From Callipepla californica brunnescens (Eukaryota > Chordata > Aves > Galliformes > Odontophoridae), in assembly GCA_023055505.1 (NCBI GenBank), contig JALIRH010000002.1:58427233-58491232 (forward strand): a stretch of DNA of 64,000 bases, written 5' to 3'. The position numbers and the translations under genes were made by a program. The notes below the pieces were generated by a model. That model saw only the letters and a program-made list of their open reading frames with translations, was not told the origin of the DNA and did not search any database. Below, in pieces: positions 1 to 12,339 of the stretch (its first letter is position 1; each line of letters opens with the position of its first letter).

Positions 1-347
1 TAAAATGGAAACTAGTGATGCAGTAAGGAAGAAAAGCTGACAGAGGGGCCTTCAGTACACCTGGAACCATTTGCCCCAGGGGTGGAGGCACAGCCCAACC
101 ATTTACCATGGATTGATCCAGAACCAGACCAAAGACAGTAACTGTTTGGAAAGGAGCTACATATCAGGAGGTCCATCGTTACAGACTGCTCTGCAGATCA
201 TTCTGTTTTTGGGATGGAAGAGGCAAAGACAGATCACCAAGCTAGTACCTCAAATCATGAAGGGGGAAAGTAGGACAGAAGATGATATCTCTGAATGAAG
301 GGTACTTCTAGACACAAAGTAAAACACTGTTGAGCACACAAGCCTAT
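1..347. other. Intergenic, nothing recognised
   Basis: Short open frames only; no gene, repeat or RNA recognised. Confidence 0.6.
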
Positions 348-430
348 CACAGAATCACAGAATTGTAAGGGTTGGAAGGGGCTTCTAGAGATCACCGAGT
401 ACAACACCCTATGAGTGACCTCTTGCCACA
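348..430 (-). mobile_element. CR1 3'-end fragment
   Basis: ATCACAGAATCACAGAATTG followed by a GGTTGGAAGGGGCTTC-type sequence is the reverse complement of the CR1 3' terminus. Only a short tail is recognisable; the inner limit is uncertain. Confidence 0.7.
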
Positions 431-839
431 GCTTCCAACTAGTAGTTTTATAACCACTTTCAACCAAGCAAGGCACCTCCTGCAGCAGTCACAAAGATAC
501 TCACTTGTCCAGCAACATGCACCTAGTGTGGCAATCTCTTCCCTCATGCTCATATAAGATATCTTTCCCCCACTTTATCAGAAGACATAATTCACAAGCT
601 GGACATGAGTTATTCTCTGAGACTGTACCACTACACCTAAAGGCATCTGAAAAATTCATATTGGGATATTCTGCCTATCCTCCTTCACCAGATGATGTGG
701 AATGTGTATATATATATTTTTTTTTATTATTATTATTTTTCTGATCATCTACCCCATAAATTTAATTTCAGAACATTACATGCAAATTTTTTCAACATCT
801 CTGGGGAAGTAAGATGATCAAATCTCTAAGACAGTAGAG
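431..839. other. Intergenic between two CR1 pieces
   Basis: No gene recognised. Contains a short TA run and TTA tract at about 705-740. It may include decayed CR1 sequence continuing from the fragment on its left. Confidence 0.5.
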
Positions 840-2202
840 TCTTAGTGGAGAAAATCACAAGATAGTGCCCATTGTACATAAAAAAGGCAGAGGGAAGGAT
901 CAAGCTTACTTTCAGATCAGACTTCACACAATTTCCTCGTCCTTCAGAGATACTCTAGATGATGGCAGATCTTGCCTGATCAATCTGGTGGCCTTCTATG
1001 AAGTGATGGCATCGGTGGACAAGGGATGGGCAATGGGTGTCATCTACCTGAACATCTACAAAGCCTTTGACATTCTCCTTCACCACATCCTTACCTCTAA
1101 ATTGGAGAGGTATGGATTTGAAAGATGGACTGCCCAATGGCTTAAGAACTGGTTGGCTGGTTGCAGCCAAAGGGTTGCGATCAATGGTTCTATGTCTGCT
1201 TGGGGGCCTGTCAAGAGTGGTGTCCCCCAAGGGTCAGTCTTGGGACTGGTGCTCTCCAATATCTTTATAAACAACATAGATAATGGAATCAAGTTCACCC
1301 TCAGCAAGTTTGCAGATGACACCAAGCTTAGTGGTGTCAGTACATTAGAGAGAAGGGAAGGCATCCAGAGGGACCTGGACAGGCTGGAGATGTGGGCCTG
1401 TGTGAACCTAATGAGGTTCAACAAAGTCAAGTGCAAAATGTTGCACTTGGGCTGGGGCAATCCAAGGTATTTATATAAACTGGGTGAAGAACTCCTTGAG
1501 ATCAGCTCTTCAGAGAAGAACTTGGGGTCCTGGAGAGGAGAAGCTGAACATGACTCAGCAGTGTGCACTTGCAGCCCAGAAGGCCAACTGTATCCTGGGC
1601 TGCATTAAAAAAGGGGTGGCCAACAGGGAGAGAGAGGTGATTTTCCCCCTCTACTCAGCTCTTGTGAGGCCTCATCTGGAGTACTGTGTCCAGGCCTGGG
1701 GCTCCCAGCACAGGAAAGACACAGAGCTCTAGGAACAGGTCCAGAGGAGGGCCACTAAGTCTATCAGAGGGCTGGAGCACCTCTCATATGAAGAGAGGTT
1801 GAGGGAACTGGGCTCATTTAGCTTGGAGAAGAGAAGGCACCAGGAAGACCTCATTGTGGCCTTCCAATACCTGAAGGGATCATACAAACAGGACAGTAAA
1901 CAGCTGTTTACGTGGATTGATAGTAATAGGACAAGGGAAAATGGTTTCAAACTAAGACAGAAGAGATTTATGTTAGATATTAGGAGGAAGTAATTTGCTC
2001 AGAGGATGGTTTTGCACTGGAACAGATTGCCAAGAGAGGTTCTGGATACCCCATCCCTGAAGGCATTCAAGGCAAGGCTGGAGGTGGCTCTGGGCAGCCT
2101 AGGCAAGTGGTTGGCAACCCTGTCCACGGTAGCAAGGGTGAAACAAGATGATCTTTGAGGTCCTTTTAAACTCTGTCCATTCTTTCATTCTATGATTCTA
2201 TG
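840..2202 (+). mobile_element. CR1 LINE, 5'-truncated and broken
   Basis: Carries the 3' part of CR1 ORF2. The reverse transcriptase shows SGVPQGSVLG (about 1219-1248) and the FADD catalytic box at 1309-1320, followed by the [13 protein letters not shown] block and the C-terminal region containing [17 protein letters not shown]. The frame shifts near 1500-1530, a TAG interrupts at about 1730, and a third frame carries the end, so no active enzyme is encoded. The 3' end is two copies of the CR1 octamer ATTCTATG at 2187-2202. CR1 elements are chicken's dominant LINEs, usually 5'-truncated as here. Confidence 0.92.
865..1993 (+). pseudogene. Broken CR1 ORF2 reverse-transcriptase remnant
   Basis: Coding similarity runs through three successive segments in different frames (865-about 1510, about 1540-1732 and 1735-1993), with a frameshift near 1500-1530 and an in-frame TAG at about 1730. 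The endonuclease domain is absent. Present as a relic only. Confidence 0.85.
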
Positions 2203-5200
2203 TACACATACCATACTTCCACAACAAGTCCTGTCTCTGCAGCCTGAACATGAACATGGACGTAAGCCCAGAATTCTCTCTGGCAAAGAACTGTGGATTA
2301 TCAAACTCAACAAGAAATAACCAGATCAAGAGCTGTGTCCCAGGAGAATCTCACAATCTTATCCACTCTGGACACTTTCTTATGAATAACTGGGCAAACA
2401 GCCCAAAGCCTGATCTGGTTAGAATTGCACATCAGGTTTATACATTTGACAACAATAAAATATTTTTGTGCTTTCCAACATATGTTTGTTCTCTGGCCTT
2501 GAGGTCCTTTGGGACTACCCTTAACTCTGTTGCGGTTTTCCCTGTCTTCCCTGAGATGAGGATGCACATACTATGATCCTGGGAGATGAGAACTTCTGCA
2601 CATTCATGTTTGTGAACAATGTCTTAGAGAAAACCTGGGGGCCTCAAGTCTAATTCCAAGGACAGTTTAGAAAGAGGTGGCAGTTAAGTTGCAGCAGAAG
2701 TTCCCCCTGGGATCAGGGATATGAGAAACTGTTTCCTTCAACTGGGAAGAGCACAGACAGCATCTTTCTGCCAGGCTTTAAAACTGATGTAATGAGAAAA
2801 TTTTGTCAGGCAAAGCAGCAGTATTCTTTTATTTTTCTGCATGGATCAAGACTAGCAGCAAACTGGCCAAGTTGACAGGCTGTTATGGATGGTTGTAAGT
2901 GATGGTTTGGGAGCAGCCTCCTATTAGTCATCCTCTCCGAAAAATTTCATCAAATGACATCCATATATCCTCAATAGTGAGTTAAGGAGTATATTTCGTG
3001 ATGTAGAGAGATGATGGAGGCCAGCACTTAGTGAAGAATTTATTTATTTTTTTCTTGTAGGTTCAAATAAATTTTTAAAAAGTGATTTTTTCAAGAGAGG
3101 AAGTTGAGACTGCTTTTAGTTTGGAGCAGGGAAAGGAGAGTAGGGGCATTTTGACAAGAAGGCCTGGTGGAAGAATGCCATTCTTACAGTAACAATGGAA
3201 ATATTTCTATCTGCTGAAAGGATGCAAAGGAGGAATAGGCAGAAAATATTATCTGAAAGGGAAGACAAAGGAAAAGAAAACTGAGATAGAAGTCTTGAAG
3301 CTTGGAATAGGCCCTAGAGAAAGGTAGTGAAGGTGAACAATGAACACTTAACACAAGCAGTCTTTAGTCACAGTTCTTCCATTTCAGGATCACTACTGAA
3401 GCCACATTGAAGGTCAATGAACCCAAAAATATGAGTGTTTACTTTCAGGAGAAATCTAAGCAGATTGTAACCTTGAAGGTAAGAGTCAATCCAGAGATTT
3501 GACCAAATTTAATTGTTTCTCAAAGCTGGAAGGTTTATCAAACCACTGTAGTCTGATTCAATACTATAAGCCAAAATATTAATTTAAAAAGCAGGAAAAA
3601 GAAGCAAAACCAGTATCCCATGACAAGGATGAGAGTAAACATACACCACTTACAAGGTGAAAGTAATCAGCAGAGTCAGGTTTGTTACTAAGAACAGTAC
3701 ATTTGGGAATTATTCTGAGGAGCTCGACAATCCTGCTTTCACACTGCATCTGAGACAATCTTCATATCCAGATAGCAGCCACACAAAATATAAGGCATGA
3801 TCAGGCTTTGTGAGTTTCCTGGTGGATTTACCATGGATTACCAGAAATATACAAATTTCCTGTGTTCACAGTAAATCAACTCCTCTTTCCTCTTGTTCAC
3901 ATGTAATCACTTAGACTCACAGGTAGGTTCTTTTCGAGCAAGGCCTGAGGGAATAACTTCTCTCCCCTCAAACATACATATATACACATATACAAAAGTA
4001 GAAGACCGTATAATTAAAAAAAAAAAACATTGATGTCATGAATCAGTTTTTGTTTCCTCTTCTGTCCTACTGATTTTTTCTTCTAAGGATGGTATACAGA
4101 GAAAATGTAACTTGAGAAGGAACATATATGTGCCCTCCAGTTAGTATTCTCAAAACCAGATGCTGAACTAAAGCATCACTATGCCCTTCAGGTTCTAAAT
4201 TGTAAGCCACAGAAGACATACAGGTTGAACATGTCCATAACCTATTCCTTTCAGAGGATGTTAATCTCTTCCCTTAGCATTCAACTATTTTAACTCCACC
4301 TTGAGGCATCAACTCTGCTAATTTTTTCATTGTATCACACTCTCTTTTTCAAAATGACACCATTTTGTTCTCTTTTGTTCTTAAATTTTATTTCTGGCAA
4401 AAAAAAAAAAAAAGTGGTTTGCGTTCTGTTAAATTTATCAGTTATTTAACTCATTTTCTCAAGCAGGTTCCAAAGTGCTGATGGTCTGAAAAATAGTGGA
4501 GTATTTTTGATATCCTCCTAAATCTCCCATGTCACACAAACTGAAAACATGCCTGACTCAGATGAAGAAAGTATCCTTTTTCCCTTTTCCTCTGGATGCA
4601 GAGGAACACCACATGTGTGGACATAATTATCATACCTCACTTGGCAACAGGATCTTTTTCAAGATTTTAAATCTATTCCAAAACAAGCTTTTCATTTTCT
4701 AAAATGATCTTATTTTACATACAGCTCTTCATGTGAAATGGCAAATCATTTATATTTTTATTAAAAACTGGAAGGACTTGTTTGCCATTAATGGAAAATT
4801 GTTCATTAAAAAGTATGATTAAAAAAAAAAAAAAAGCCCAATTGCATCATTTTTTAGATTGTAGTTTCACTCAATGTGCAACAGAATTCTCAAAACTGAG
4901 ACCAACAGTATTTTTCTTGGTCTATTCGTAACTGCTGAAACACATACAAAAATTTCAAAAGCATTTTTGAAGGTCAAAAACAATCCAAAAAAGTAATTAA
5001 TTTGATCATAAGTCCTAAGTATAAAGGAAGTCCCTCACACTGATTTCAGTGACAGTAAACATAATTAGTAAATATCAGATTGCTTTCGCTCACATCAGTT
5101 AAAGTGTTTGAAGCTGTTTGGGAGTTGATGACACTGTGGAGAATATATTACGAGGCTGTGGGTTCAGTTTAAAGATACTGGTCCTGGCCCCACCGGACAG

Positions 5201-6349
5201 CTGCAGCCCCTGCAAATCTTTGAAACATCCTTTTGTACCTGAGCCTCTGTGAACTGAAAATCCTAGTTCTCAGGCTCAGATTCTCATTTCTTCTCATTTC
5301 ACTCTTCATACCTACAAATGAGGTAATCTGAGGAAACCAATTCTTTACCTCTGTGCCACTGTCTTCTGCTGGTATCACAGAGGCAGTATTTCTTTGCTAT
5401 GTTTTGTTCAAATCTCATCTTATAGAATTTCTTCTCGTCTAGGGCAACAAATCTCTTCTGTGTTATACATGGCTATTTTTAAGCAGATTCCAGGTACTGT
5501 TGTTGCAAGACACAGCAAAATACTAATCATTCCCCCTGGGATTTAGTGTCAGAGTTGTTTGGTCTTTGATAGACTAAAAAAAAAGTAGAATATTTATATT
5601 TGGGAAAAGTGCTACTATTATAGCAGAACTAAAAACTGACTGTCGAGAATGAAAAATAATAGAAAAAATATATACATAAGGAAAAAAAAGAAAAGAAAAT
5701 AGATCCTTAATTTAAAAATAAGGCACTGTGGGGTAGTTTATGCAGTACATCTTGTCCTTTGTTCTGAAACAGCTAGCAAAAGATTCTAGGAAATGCAGTG
5801 TGGTAAAAGTGATTCACAGTGATCTAATCATGAAACTTGCATATTCCCACTACTGCTTGCAGTTAATGTATAGCTTTTCTTGAAACGTGCTTAACAAATA
5901 CATTTTTAAGGCCTACAGCTACTGTATCTCTATCAGACAGACAATAATCTGAATTTGAATAGCAGAAGTGCTTGCTATTTATTTTTTATCATTATTTTCA
6001 TTTTACTTTATAGCACCTAGAATTAATACACGCCGGAGTCCCCTTTGCAGTCACACACGATGAATGCAAACAGTTCTTTCTAGCCAAGTGCCACATGTGG
6101 TTCCTACATTATATTATTCTAAATGGATGTTCGTTCTTGTGACTGCTGTGAGGTGAATTGCTAATATTTGATTATCAGTAGTGATGTCACAAGGCAAATG
6201 CAACTGTATCAGAGGGATCAGCCCAAAGTCAAAACTGAAGTTTACAAGGAATGAGATGAAAGAAATCGATCTGAATAAAGAGAGGGCAGTACTATGAGGC
6301 TCTGCTGTGGTGGACTCGCTAACCCTAAACCCTTCCACCTGAATTCTAA
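2203..6349. other. AT-rich intergenic sequence without genes
   Basis: No credible coding frame, RNA or interspersed repeat. Holds only short A runs, for example near 4017, 4401 and 4820. Confidence 0.55.
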
Positions 6350-6720
6350 CAAGTAAATCAAAGCACTTGTATCTGGATCAAGGCACTTTCCAGCTTTGCT
6401 TTAGTGACAGGGGAATGGGCATTACCCAGAAGCTGCAGGGTGATGTTCAGACGCGGCTAACAAACCACCAGCTCAGCTTTTCTTTTCCACAGGGCAAGCA
6501 CTCTAAATGCTCCTCCTCCCCTTAACTTGCTGAAACTTGCAGCTGTGATTCACAACCTGACCAACAGTGATAGATAACAAACCACTGACCTTGAGGGCGG
6601 CTTTGTGTGTCAGCCTTCTTATTGCATTGAGTCACCGCACTCCTCATGTGTGTTATTTTAAGTAGCACATTTATCAGCCAGTACCAAACGAAATACGTGG
6701 CCATGTGTATTTTATTAGTA
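6350..6720. promoter_or_regulatory. Candidate conserved non-coding element
   Basis: Complex, repeat-free sequence rich in homeodomain-type ATTA/TAAT and other developmental-factor-like words, with no coding potential; it ends just before a G14 run. The call rests on sequence texture and on the known abundance of conserved enhancers around IrxA genes; no alignment was possible. Confidence 0.3.
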
Positions 6721-6732
6721 GATTTGGAGTAT

Positions 6733-6746
6733 GGGGGGGGGGGGGG
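6733..6746 (+). repeat. G14 homopolymer
   Basis: Fourteen consecutive G on the plus strand. Confidence 0.95.
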
Positions 6747-6749
6747 AGA

Positions 6750-7619
6750 GAAATACAGAAAAAAAATCAATTTTCTTTCAAAAAAGGCTTGAAGGTTCTG
6801 ACACACTTTAAAAATCTCCTTGTTTTCAGTTACAACATAAGGAATCTATATGGATGCTAATATGTTTGCATTTGTAGCTTTTCCAGACTTCTTTTTTTCT
6901 CCCAACACACTGCAGTATAGCAATGTCAGAAATATACCATTCCCCATAACAGGACACATCTGTGGTGAATCTGCACAGAAGCAATTAATTTCCTTGTGGT
7001 ATTTTTACACTGGAGGCTTAATGCGAGTCCCCATTATACAAACAAAAAGCTCTAGACAGCTCCTGCTGCCTGATAAAAAAAATAAAAAATAAATAAATCA
7101 GATTGAGAAGGGCTGTTTGGCCTAGGAGTGCTACAGGCAATGACTTGTAATGAGGCATCCCAACACTAATTATGAAGCTTATTAAAGAGAATTGTCTAAG
7201 TTGTACTAAAGTGCATGCTATAATCACGTTAAGGAAGACATGCAGACCGAACTGGGGTCCTCCAGTATCTTCTCTTAGACAAGAGGACCCACTGCTTAAT
7301 GATGCCAGTTTGGGTCCCCGTTTATCACAACAATGTTATTGTGCTTGGCAGACTGGTCAAGATGAATTTGATGGAGAGGCAGGTGAGAATCCCAGCAGCT
7401 GGGTGATAATTCACACATCATAGCCTTCCCAACTAACTAACATCTGCGAGGGAGTGGGCCAAGGGACTGTCAAAAACAAATACTTCCAAACTAGGATTTT
7501 ATCATTAAACTTCTCCCAAATCTTCACTAAGGTTGAAAAAGCAATATTTCAGTGTACTGTTTCAGGAGAAAAAAAAAAGAAAAAAAAAAGATTAATAAAG
7601 ATGTTAGAAGGCTGAACTG
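6750..7619. other. Intergenic, partly complex sequence
   Basis: No gene. 7090-7240 contains several TAATT/ATTA words (CACTAATTATGAAGC) and might belong with the neighbouring candidate regulatory blocks. Confidence 0.4.
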
Positions 7620-8760
7620 CTGTGAGATTTGTTTAATTATTCCCCACAGTACTGCCCCAGCAATCTGCTGACATTTAGCCCCGACCTTGCAAATCCTCAG
7701 TAAATATTAATATATCAACTCAAACAGGGACCGTTGTTTTATTGGTTCATGGAGCTCAGAGAGATTCGCCACAGCAGTGAAAAATAATGTGCAGAACTGA
7801 GGAAGAACGGCTCCTTTGATATCACCTTCTGCTGCACACATGTGCTGGGAGCATCAACAAAATGGAAATTCTGTTACTTTGCCACAGCTGTAGAGTGACA
7901 CTTCAGATGCCTTTGCTTCCCTTTGTACAGCCTGCTGGAATAATCCCAAAACCACAGTGGCAAGAGATTAGAAAACACACGCGCGCGCGCACACACACAC
8001 ACATAGGAAGACAGAGAGAGAGGGAAGGAGAGAGAGAGAGATCACATTTTATTATCTGACACAGTGGAAATTTTAATAATGGTAAGCTCCCATCTTAAAA
8101 CCTAATAAGCTTTGCTCAGAACAATGAGTGCACTAATAAGAGCCAACAAGAGCTAGGCACAATCCACTGGCATCTGTTTACTATGGCAACTTTGCTATTT
8201 GCCTCTGTGAGTGCCACGTAAACTTCTTTTTTCTCCAAACAGTTGCCCCTGTTGACTGCCTCCTAATGTATTTTACGTGCCTACCAGTCCTCACAATTCC
8301 TGACAAAATACCCCCAATTTATTTTGTCCCTTTTATTTGCTCGCCTCAAATGTAAATGTATGTTATTAAAGTATCTTCTCATAACAACACTGCCATTACC
8401 AATTGGCAAGTGTTTGATGTGGGTCAACACTGCATCCAGAATTCTTGGGTTTAGGGGAAAGGGCTGCTGTGCAACATTTGGCATTCAGATGTATTGAGCT
8501 GCAGAGTTAATGCGTGATTAATTTTATTCATAAAAATGTTAATCACTTCATTGTGAGATCTTTTTAACATTCTGTGCACTGAGCACCTTTTAACTTCTTT
8601 TTCACACAAGCCCACAAATGTATTTAATATTTTCAAACATTCTGTTATTACCAATAACACTGCTAATTAAACATACATTTAAAATGTAATAAAAAGCTGG
8701 CAAATAACGGCACGGCGCTAAACACAAATGGAAGCCCGCTGCCCACTGCCTCCCCTGTGC
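7620..8760. promoter_or_regulatory. Candidate conserved enhancer block
   Basis: About 1.1 kb of complex, low-repeat sequence with many ATTA, AATTA and CAATTGG-like words, interrupted only by an AC/GC/GA microsatellite (7975-8041). Short open frames on either strand are not credible genes. It lies about 6 kb beyond the IRX1 3' end. Regulatory role inferred from texture and location only. Confidence 0.35.
7975..8041. repeat. Compound AC/GC/GA microsatellite
   Basis: (CA)n-(CG)n-(CA)n at about 7975-8003, followed by a (GA)-rich tract at 8012-8041. Alternating purine-pyrimidine, inside the candidate enhancer block. Confidence 0.9.
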
Positions 8761-10337
8761 CCCCTCCCCTTTGGCAGCAACTGACCAGATTCTTTAATGT
8801 GCACTTGTTTGCAGAGTCCCCGAGGCGTTTCTTTTTTTTTTTTTTTTTTCCTCAAGCATGCTTCAGCCTCCACTGACACAGACGAATATCATAAAAATAA
8901 TTCAAGCCCATAGCATGCTATAGACAGCTCTAAAAATACCTCTGTTCTAAGGGAGGGTGGAACCAGAGGGTTGGGTGCATTACAGCAAGTTCGGCAACTG
9001 TTTTGGGCTGAGATGGGTGTTTTCTGAGACAAGCTCTTGAGCCTCATCTGAGAGCAGTGTCAGGCATTGGTGGGTGTGCCGGCTGCACTCACTGACTTCT
9101 TGTTTCCAGCTGGGCAAGGCTATTGTGAACGTATTCAGCCAATGCACTCATGAAACTGGATAAATGGATTAGTGGATCAGAGACACCATCGGCATCTTCA
9201 AAAGGAAAACAGCAGCCTGCAAAAAGACTGACATTTGTGCACTGGGGCAGAGGGTGTGTGAATGCTCTGCCTCTTCCAAAGGGACAAGACAGTGATAAAC
9301 TTTCCACACTGACCACCTCACTTTGTGCTACAATTGACCAACAAAATAAATGGATTGCTTCATTGTTTTTGAACCGTAGGCAGCACAGTGAAAGCGCTAC
9401 TTGCACAGCAACAAAGGACAATGTATTGTGTGGGGCCAACAGCTCAAAATAAAACCTTTAATTATCTACGGGTCAGCCATAAATCTGGAATAAAAATAAA
9501 TGTTACTTTTTAAACTTGCCTTTAATTCTGCAAAGAGTTTACGCTGGCTCTCTCTCTTCTCTCTGAAGAGGCAATACCAGTGTTCAGTGTGCGCCTGAGT
9601 GTGCATTTTTGCATTAGCTTGATTCCAAATTAACATGTTGGAAAACAAGTTCTGCTGTCAAACATGAAGGATGTTTGTAATGCTAGTTAAAGTAAGTAAA
9701 AACAGATAAAAGATGTGGGGTTTTTTTCCACTTTTTTTTTTTTCCACAAATACTCATGCATGTATTCTCTTCACATACACAAAAGAGAAGCCAAAACTAA
9801 TATTAATAATGGTAATGGGACTCGAGTAAATTAATTCCTCACAGAAGTACATTGTTTAGTTTTAAGAGCTCATATTTTCTGAGTCTTAAATTTTGAATAC
9901 CTATTTCTGTGGGGTTCTCAGTCTCCTGGTACTTCCAGCAATTCCTGCCCACATGGCCGGTTTTATGGACAAGCTGTGAACGAAACTGCATGGTGGCACC
10001 ACACAATTGGGAACACCAACCTCGCCAGGAGTCATTTATGTAACTTTTCACTGGCAAACATGTCACACAGGCCATGTTTATTACATGTTCCACTGTTTTA
10101 CTTGATTTGTCAGTCCCAGGTAAAATTTACTGCTGAAATGTAAAACTTTGCAGCTTGAAATCTTGAACTGGGCTTCACATGCCTCCTCCCCAGGCCCCCA
10201 TGGCCACTCCTGGTGGGGACAGGGAATGTGGCCTGGTGTGCCCACACCTACCCGGCACTCCCCACAGGATCACCGGGACATGCTCAGGCCATTTTGAACC
10301 ATTATGGCCTATTTCAGGGAGGACAGTAAGGTGGCAC
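8761..10337. other. Intergenic flank of candidate regulatory DNA
   Basis: Contains a T run at about 8830-8850 and two GCATGC-centred palindromes (8854-8863 and 8910-8921). The 100-codon plus-strand frame at 9150-9452 resembles no known protein. Confidence 0.45.
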
Positions 10338-10553
10338 AGCATTATAGGATCATTAAGGTGGGAAAAGATCTCTAAGATCATCTAGTCCAGCCATCAGCCT
10401 ATCCCCACCATGACCACTAACCACATCCCTCAGTGCCACATCTGCACAGCTCTTGAACACCGCCAAGGGCAGTGCCTCCACCACTTCCCTGTTCCAATGC
10501 CTCATCTCACTCTCAGAGAATACATTTTTCCTAATATCCAACTTGAGTGGGCA
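10338..10553 (-). mobile_element. CR1 3'-end fragment
   Basis: TAGGATCATTAAGGTGGGAAAAG, then the CATCTAGTCCAGCCATC and TTTTTCCTAATATCCAAC blocks: the typical reverse-complement CR1 3' UTR. 5'-truncated. Confidence 0.85.
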
Positions 10554-12312
10554 TGAATGGGCCTCGCAACTCCTCACTGATCTCAACATTGCAAGTGGGG
10601 TGGTGGGAAGGCAGGTGGTTCAAAATGTGAGATTTGAGAGTGAAATAGTATGGTGGCTCCATTCCCAAAGGCTGGCCAGCGACGAGGGGGACCACCACGC
10701 AAGGCACTTGGAGGCTCATGTTCAGACAGTCCCTCTGCAAAGCACTCGTTAGTTCTCTCCCCGTGATGTCTGAGTGCCTGCAGCCTTTCTAGCACGCCCC
10801 TGCCAGCTCCTTTACACCTCGCCTTTTAAGGACATATGGGAATTAAAAAATAAAAATACCGATATATAAATATATAGAGAGAACAAAACTAGAACTAGAA
10901 TCTCTCTTTATCCCCTGAGACACAGCAGGGACCCAGCCTCCAGGTCCTGGTCAGGAGCACTTTGGGGCACCCCTGCCCATTCCCCGGGTTCGTAGGAGCC
11001 CACCAGAGCCGGTCCAATCCGTGCCTCAGGAACGAGAGGCTCTCTTAACACCGGGCAACGGCAGAGAGCCATTTTCTCCTCGCCACCGCCTCCCCGCCCC
11101 CTTCGGCTTCGCACTCTTTGTAATAGTCTCATCCGCAAGGACGATTGAAACTTTATAGTGCATGATTCATAGAGAGGGTCTACGCTCGGAGCCGCGGTGC
11201 ATATTACATTAATCAGTGTCAGGCCACTAAAACAGAGATATGAATATGAATTCTCCATATTGCAGTGGAGATAAATGTGCTTCTGAATAATTGATCGTCG
11301 TCCACGAAAAAGGGGGGAGGGGAGGGGGGATAGGAAAACACAATGAAAGTTATCGGGCGATCTAACGCGGTGAGGACTCTGCTCGGTCCGGCTCGGTACT
11401 GCGTGGGGCTCCGGCACAGACCCCACGGGCCAGGGCTGCCGCATCCCGGTGCGCGTCCCCGAGGCTATTCGAGTTTCAGAGCGACCACGTCAAAAACTCG
11501 TCGAAAGCAACAAAAGGGATGACAGGAACCGGGAACGATAACGATCTGAAGGCTTAAGCACACGCACACTGCTAGCATTCCTCTTTCCCTTTCTCCAGGT
11601 TGTTTTCTTGTTGTTTTCTCCTAGTTAAAAATGCACTTCTTTTCAAAATCAAACCGAAAAAGAATGAGAAATGAGGCACGCATATCAACGAGCGCGTTCC
11701 TTAACTATGTCTGTGTGACAAAGCTATGTCCCCGTAAAGCTCCCGTTTGCTTTCAGTGTGTTCTGGCAACTGCTAATCTCTGAGTTTGCCGAACTCGGGA
11801 TTCTATCAACTTTTCGGCGTTGTTTCCTTACAGATGCCTGTCATTCTTCTAATGCGAAATAAGGAATAACAGAGAGAAAGACAGCGCGTTTCCGCCGGGG
11901 GACGATGGAGGACTGTGCAAACGTATTAAAAAAAAAAAAGAAAAAAAAAAAAAAAGCCTTCGGCCGCCCGCTTAAATAGCGAGAAAACCTATCCTGGCTC
12001 TTGGTGCTTGTTCTAAAAGAAGTATTACCCATCCGGTTCATATGGACTTTGTGATCAGATTCGGTCCCGTCATGGCGGGGAAAGAAAAAAAAAAAGAAAG
12101 AAAGAAAGAAAAAAAAGAAAGTAGAAGCGAGGACTTTCCAATTTACTCTTATCAGCTCAACGCATTCCCAATTAAGGCAAACCGTTTAGCTTAAGCTCTC
12201 CCTTTATTATTCTCCCTACCCCGTGGTATTCGCTGATGCGAAGCTGCCAGGGCGGATCTCGATGAAAATGGAAAATATGACCGAAAAACTACACGTTCTT
12301 TTCCTGCCAAGG
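10554..12312. other. Intergenic, mixed GC content
   Basis: Moderately GC-rich at 10.92-11.12 and 11.39-11.52 kb; A-rich runs at 11930-11955 and 12086-12120. No supported gene; the long minus-strand frame at 10908-11444 has no recognisable domain. Confidence 0.5.
11130..11300. promoter_or_regulatory. Candidate conserved non-coding element
   Basis: AT-rich but complex interval with several homeodomain-type cores (ATTAATC, AATAATTGATCG), between GC-rich flanks at 10.92-11.12 and 11.39-11.52 kb. No coding similarity recognised. Confidence 0.25.
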
Positions 12313-12320
12313 TGACGTCA
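12313..12320. promoter_or_regulatory. Full cAMP-response element palindrome TGACGTCA
   Basis: Exact 8-bp CREB/ATF consensus at the boundary of the 12.34-12.85 kb CpG island, a typical position for functional CREs. Binding is inferred. Confidence 0.45.
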
Positions 12321-12339
12321 ACGATCATTCCTCGCATCG

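Noticed and set aside
1484..1993. Separate small genes after the CR1 reverse transcriptase
   Set aside because: They are the same CR1 ORF2 continuing in other frames after frameshifts and a stop.
7975..8041. CRISPR-like or tandem gene array
   Set aside because: Plain dinucleotide microsatellite in a vertebrate genome.
10908..11444. 178-codon minus-strand frame
   Set aside because: Lies in moderately GC-rich DNA; no recognisable domain and no supporting context.
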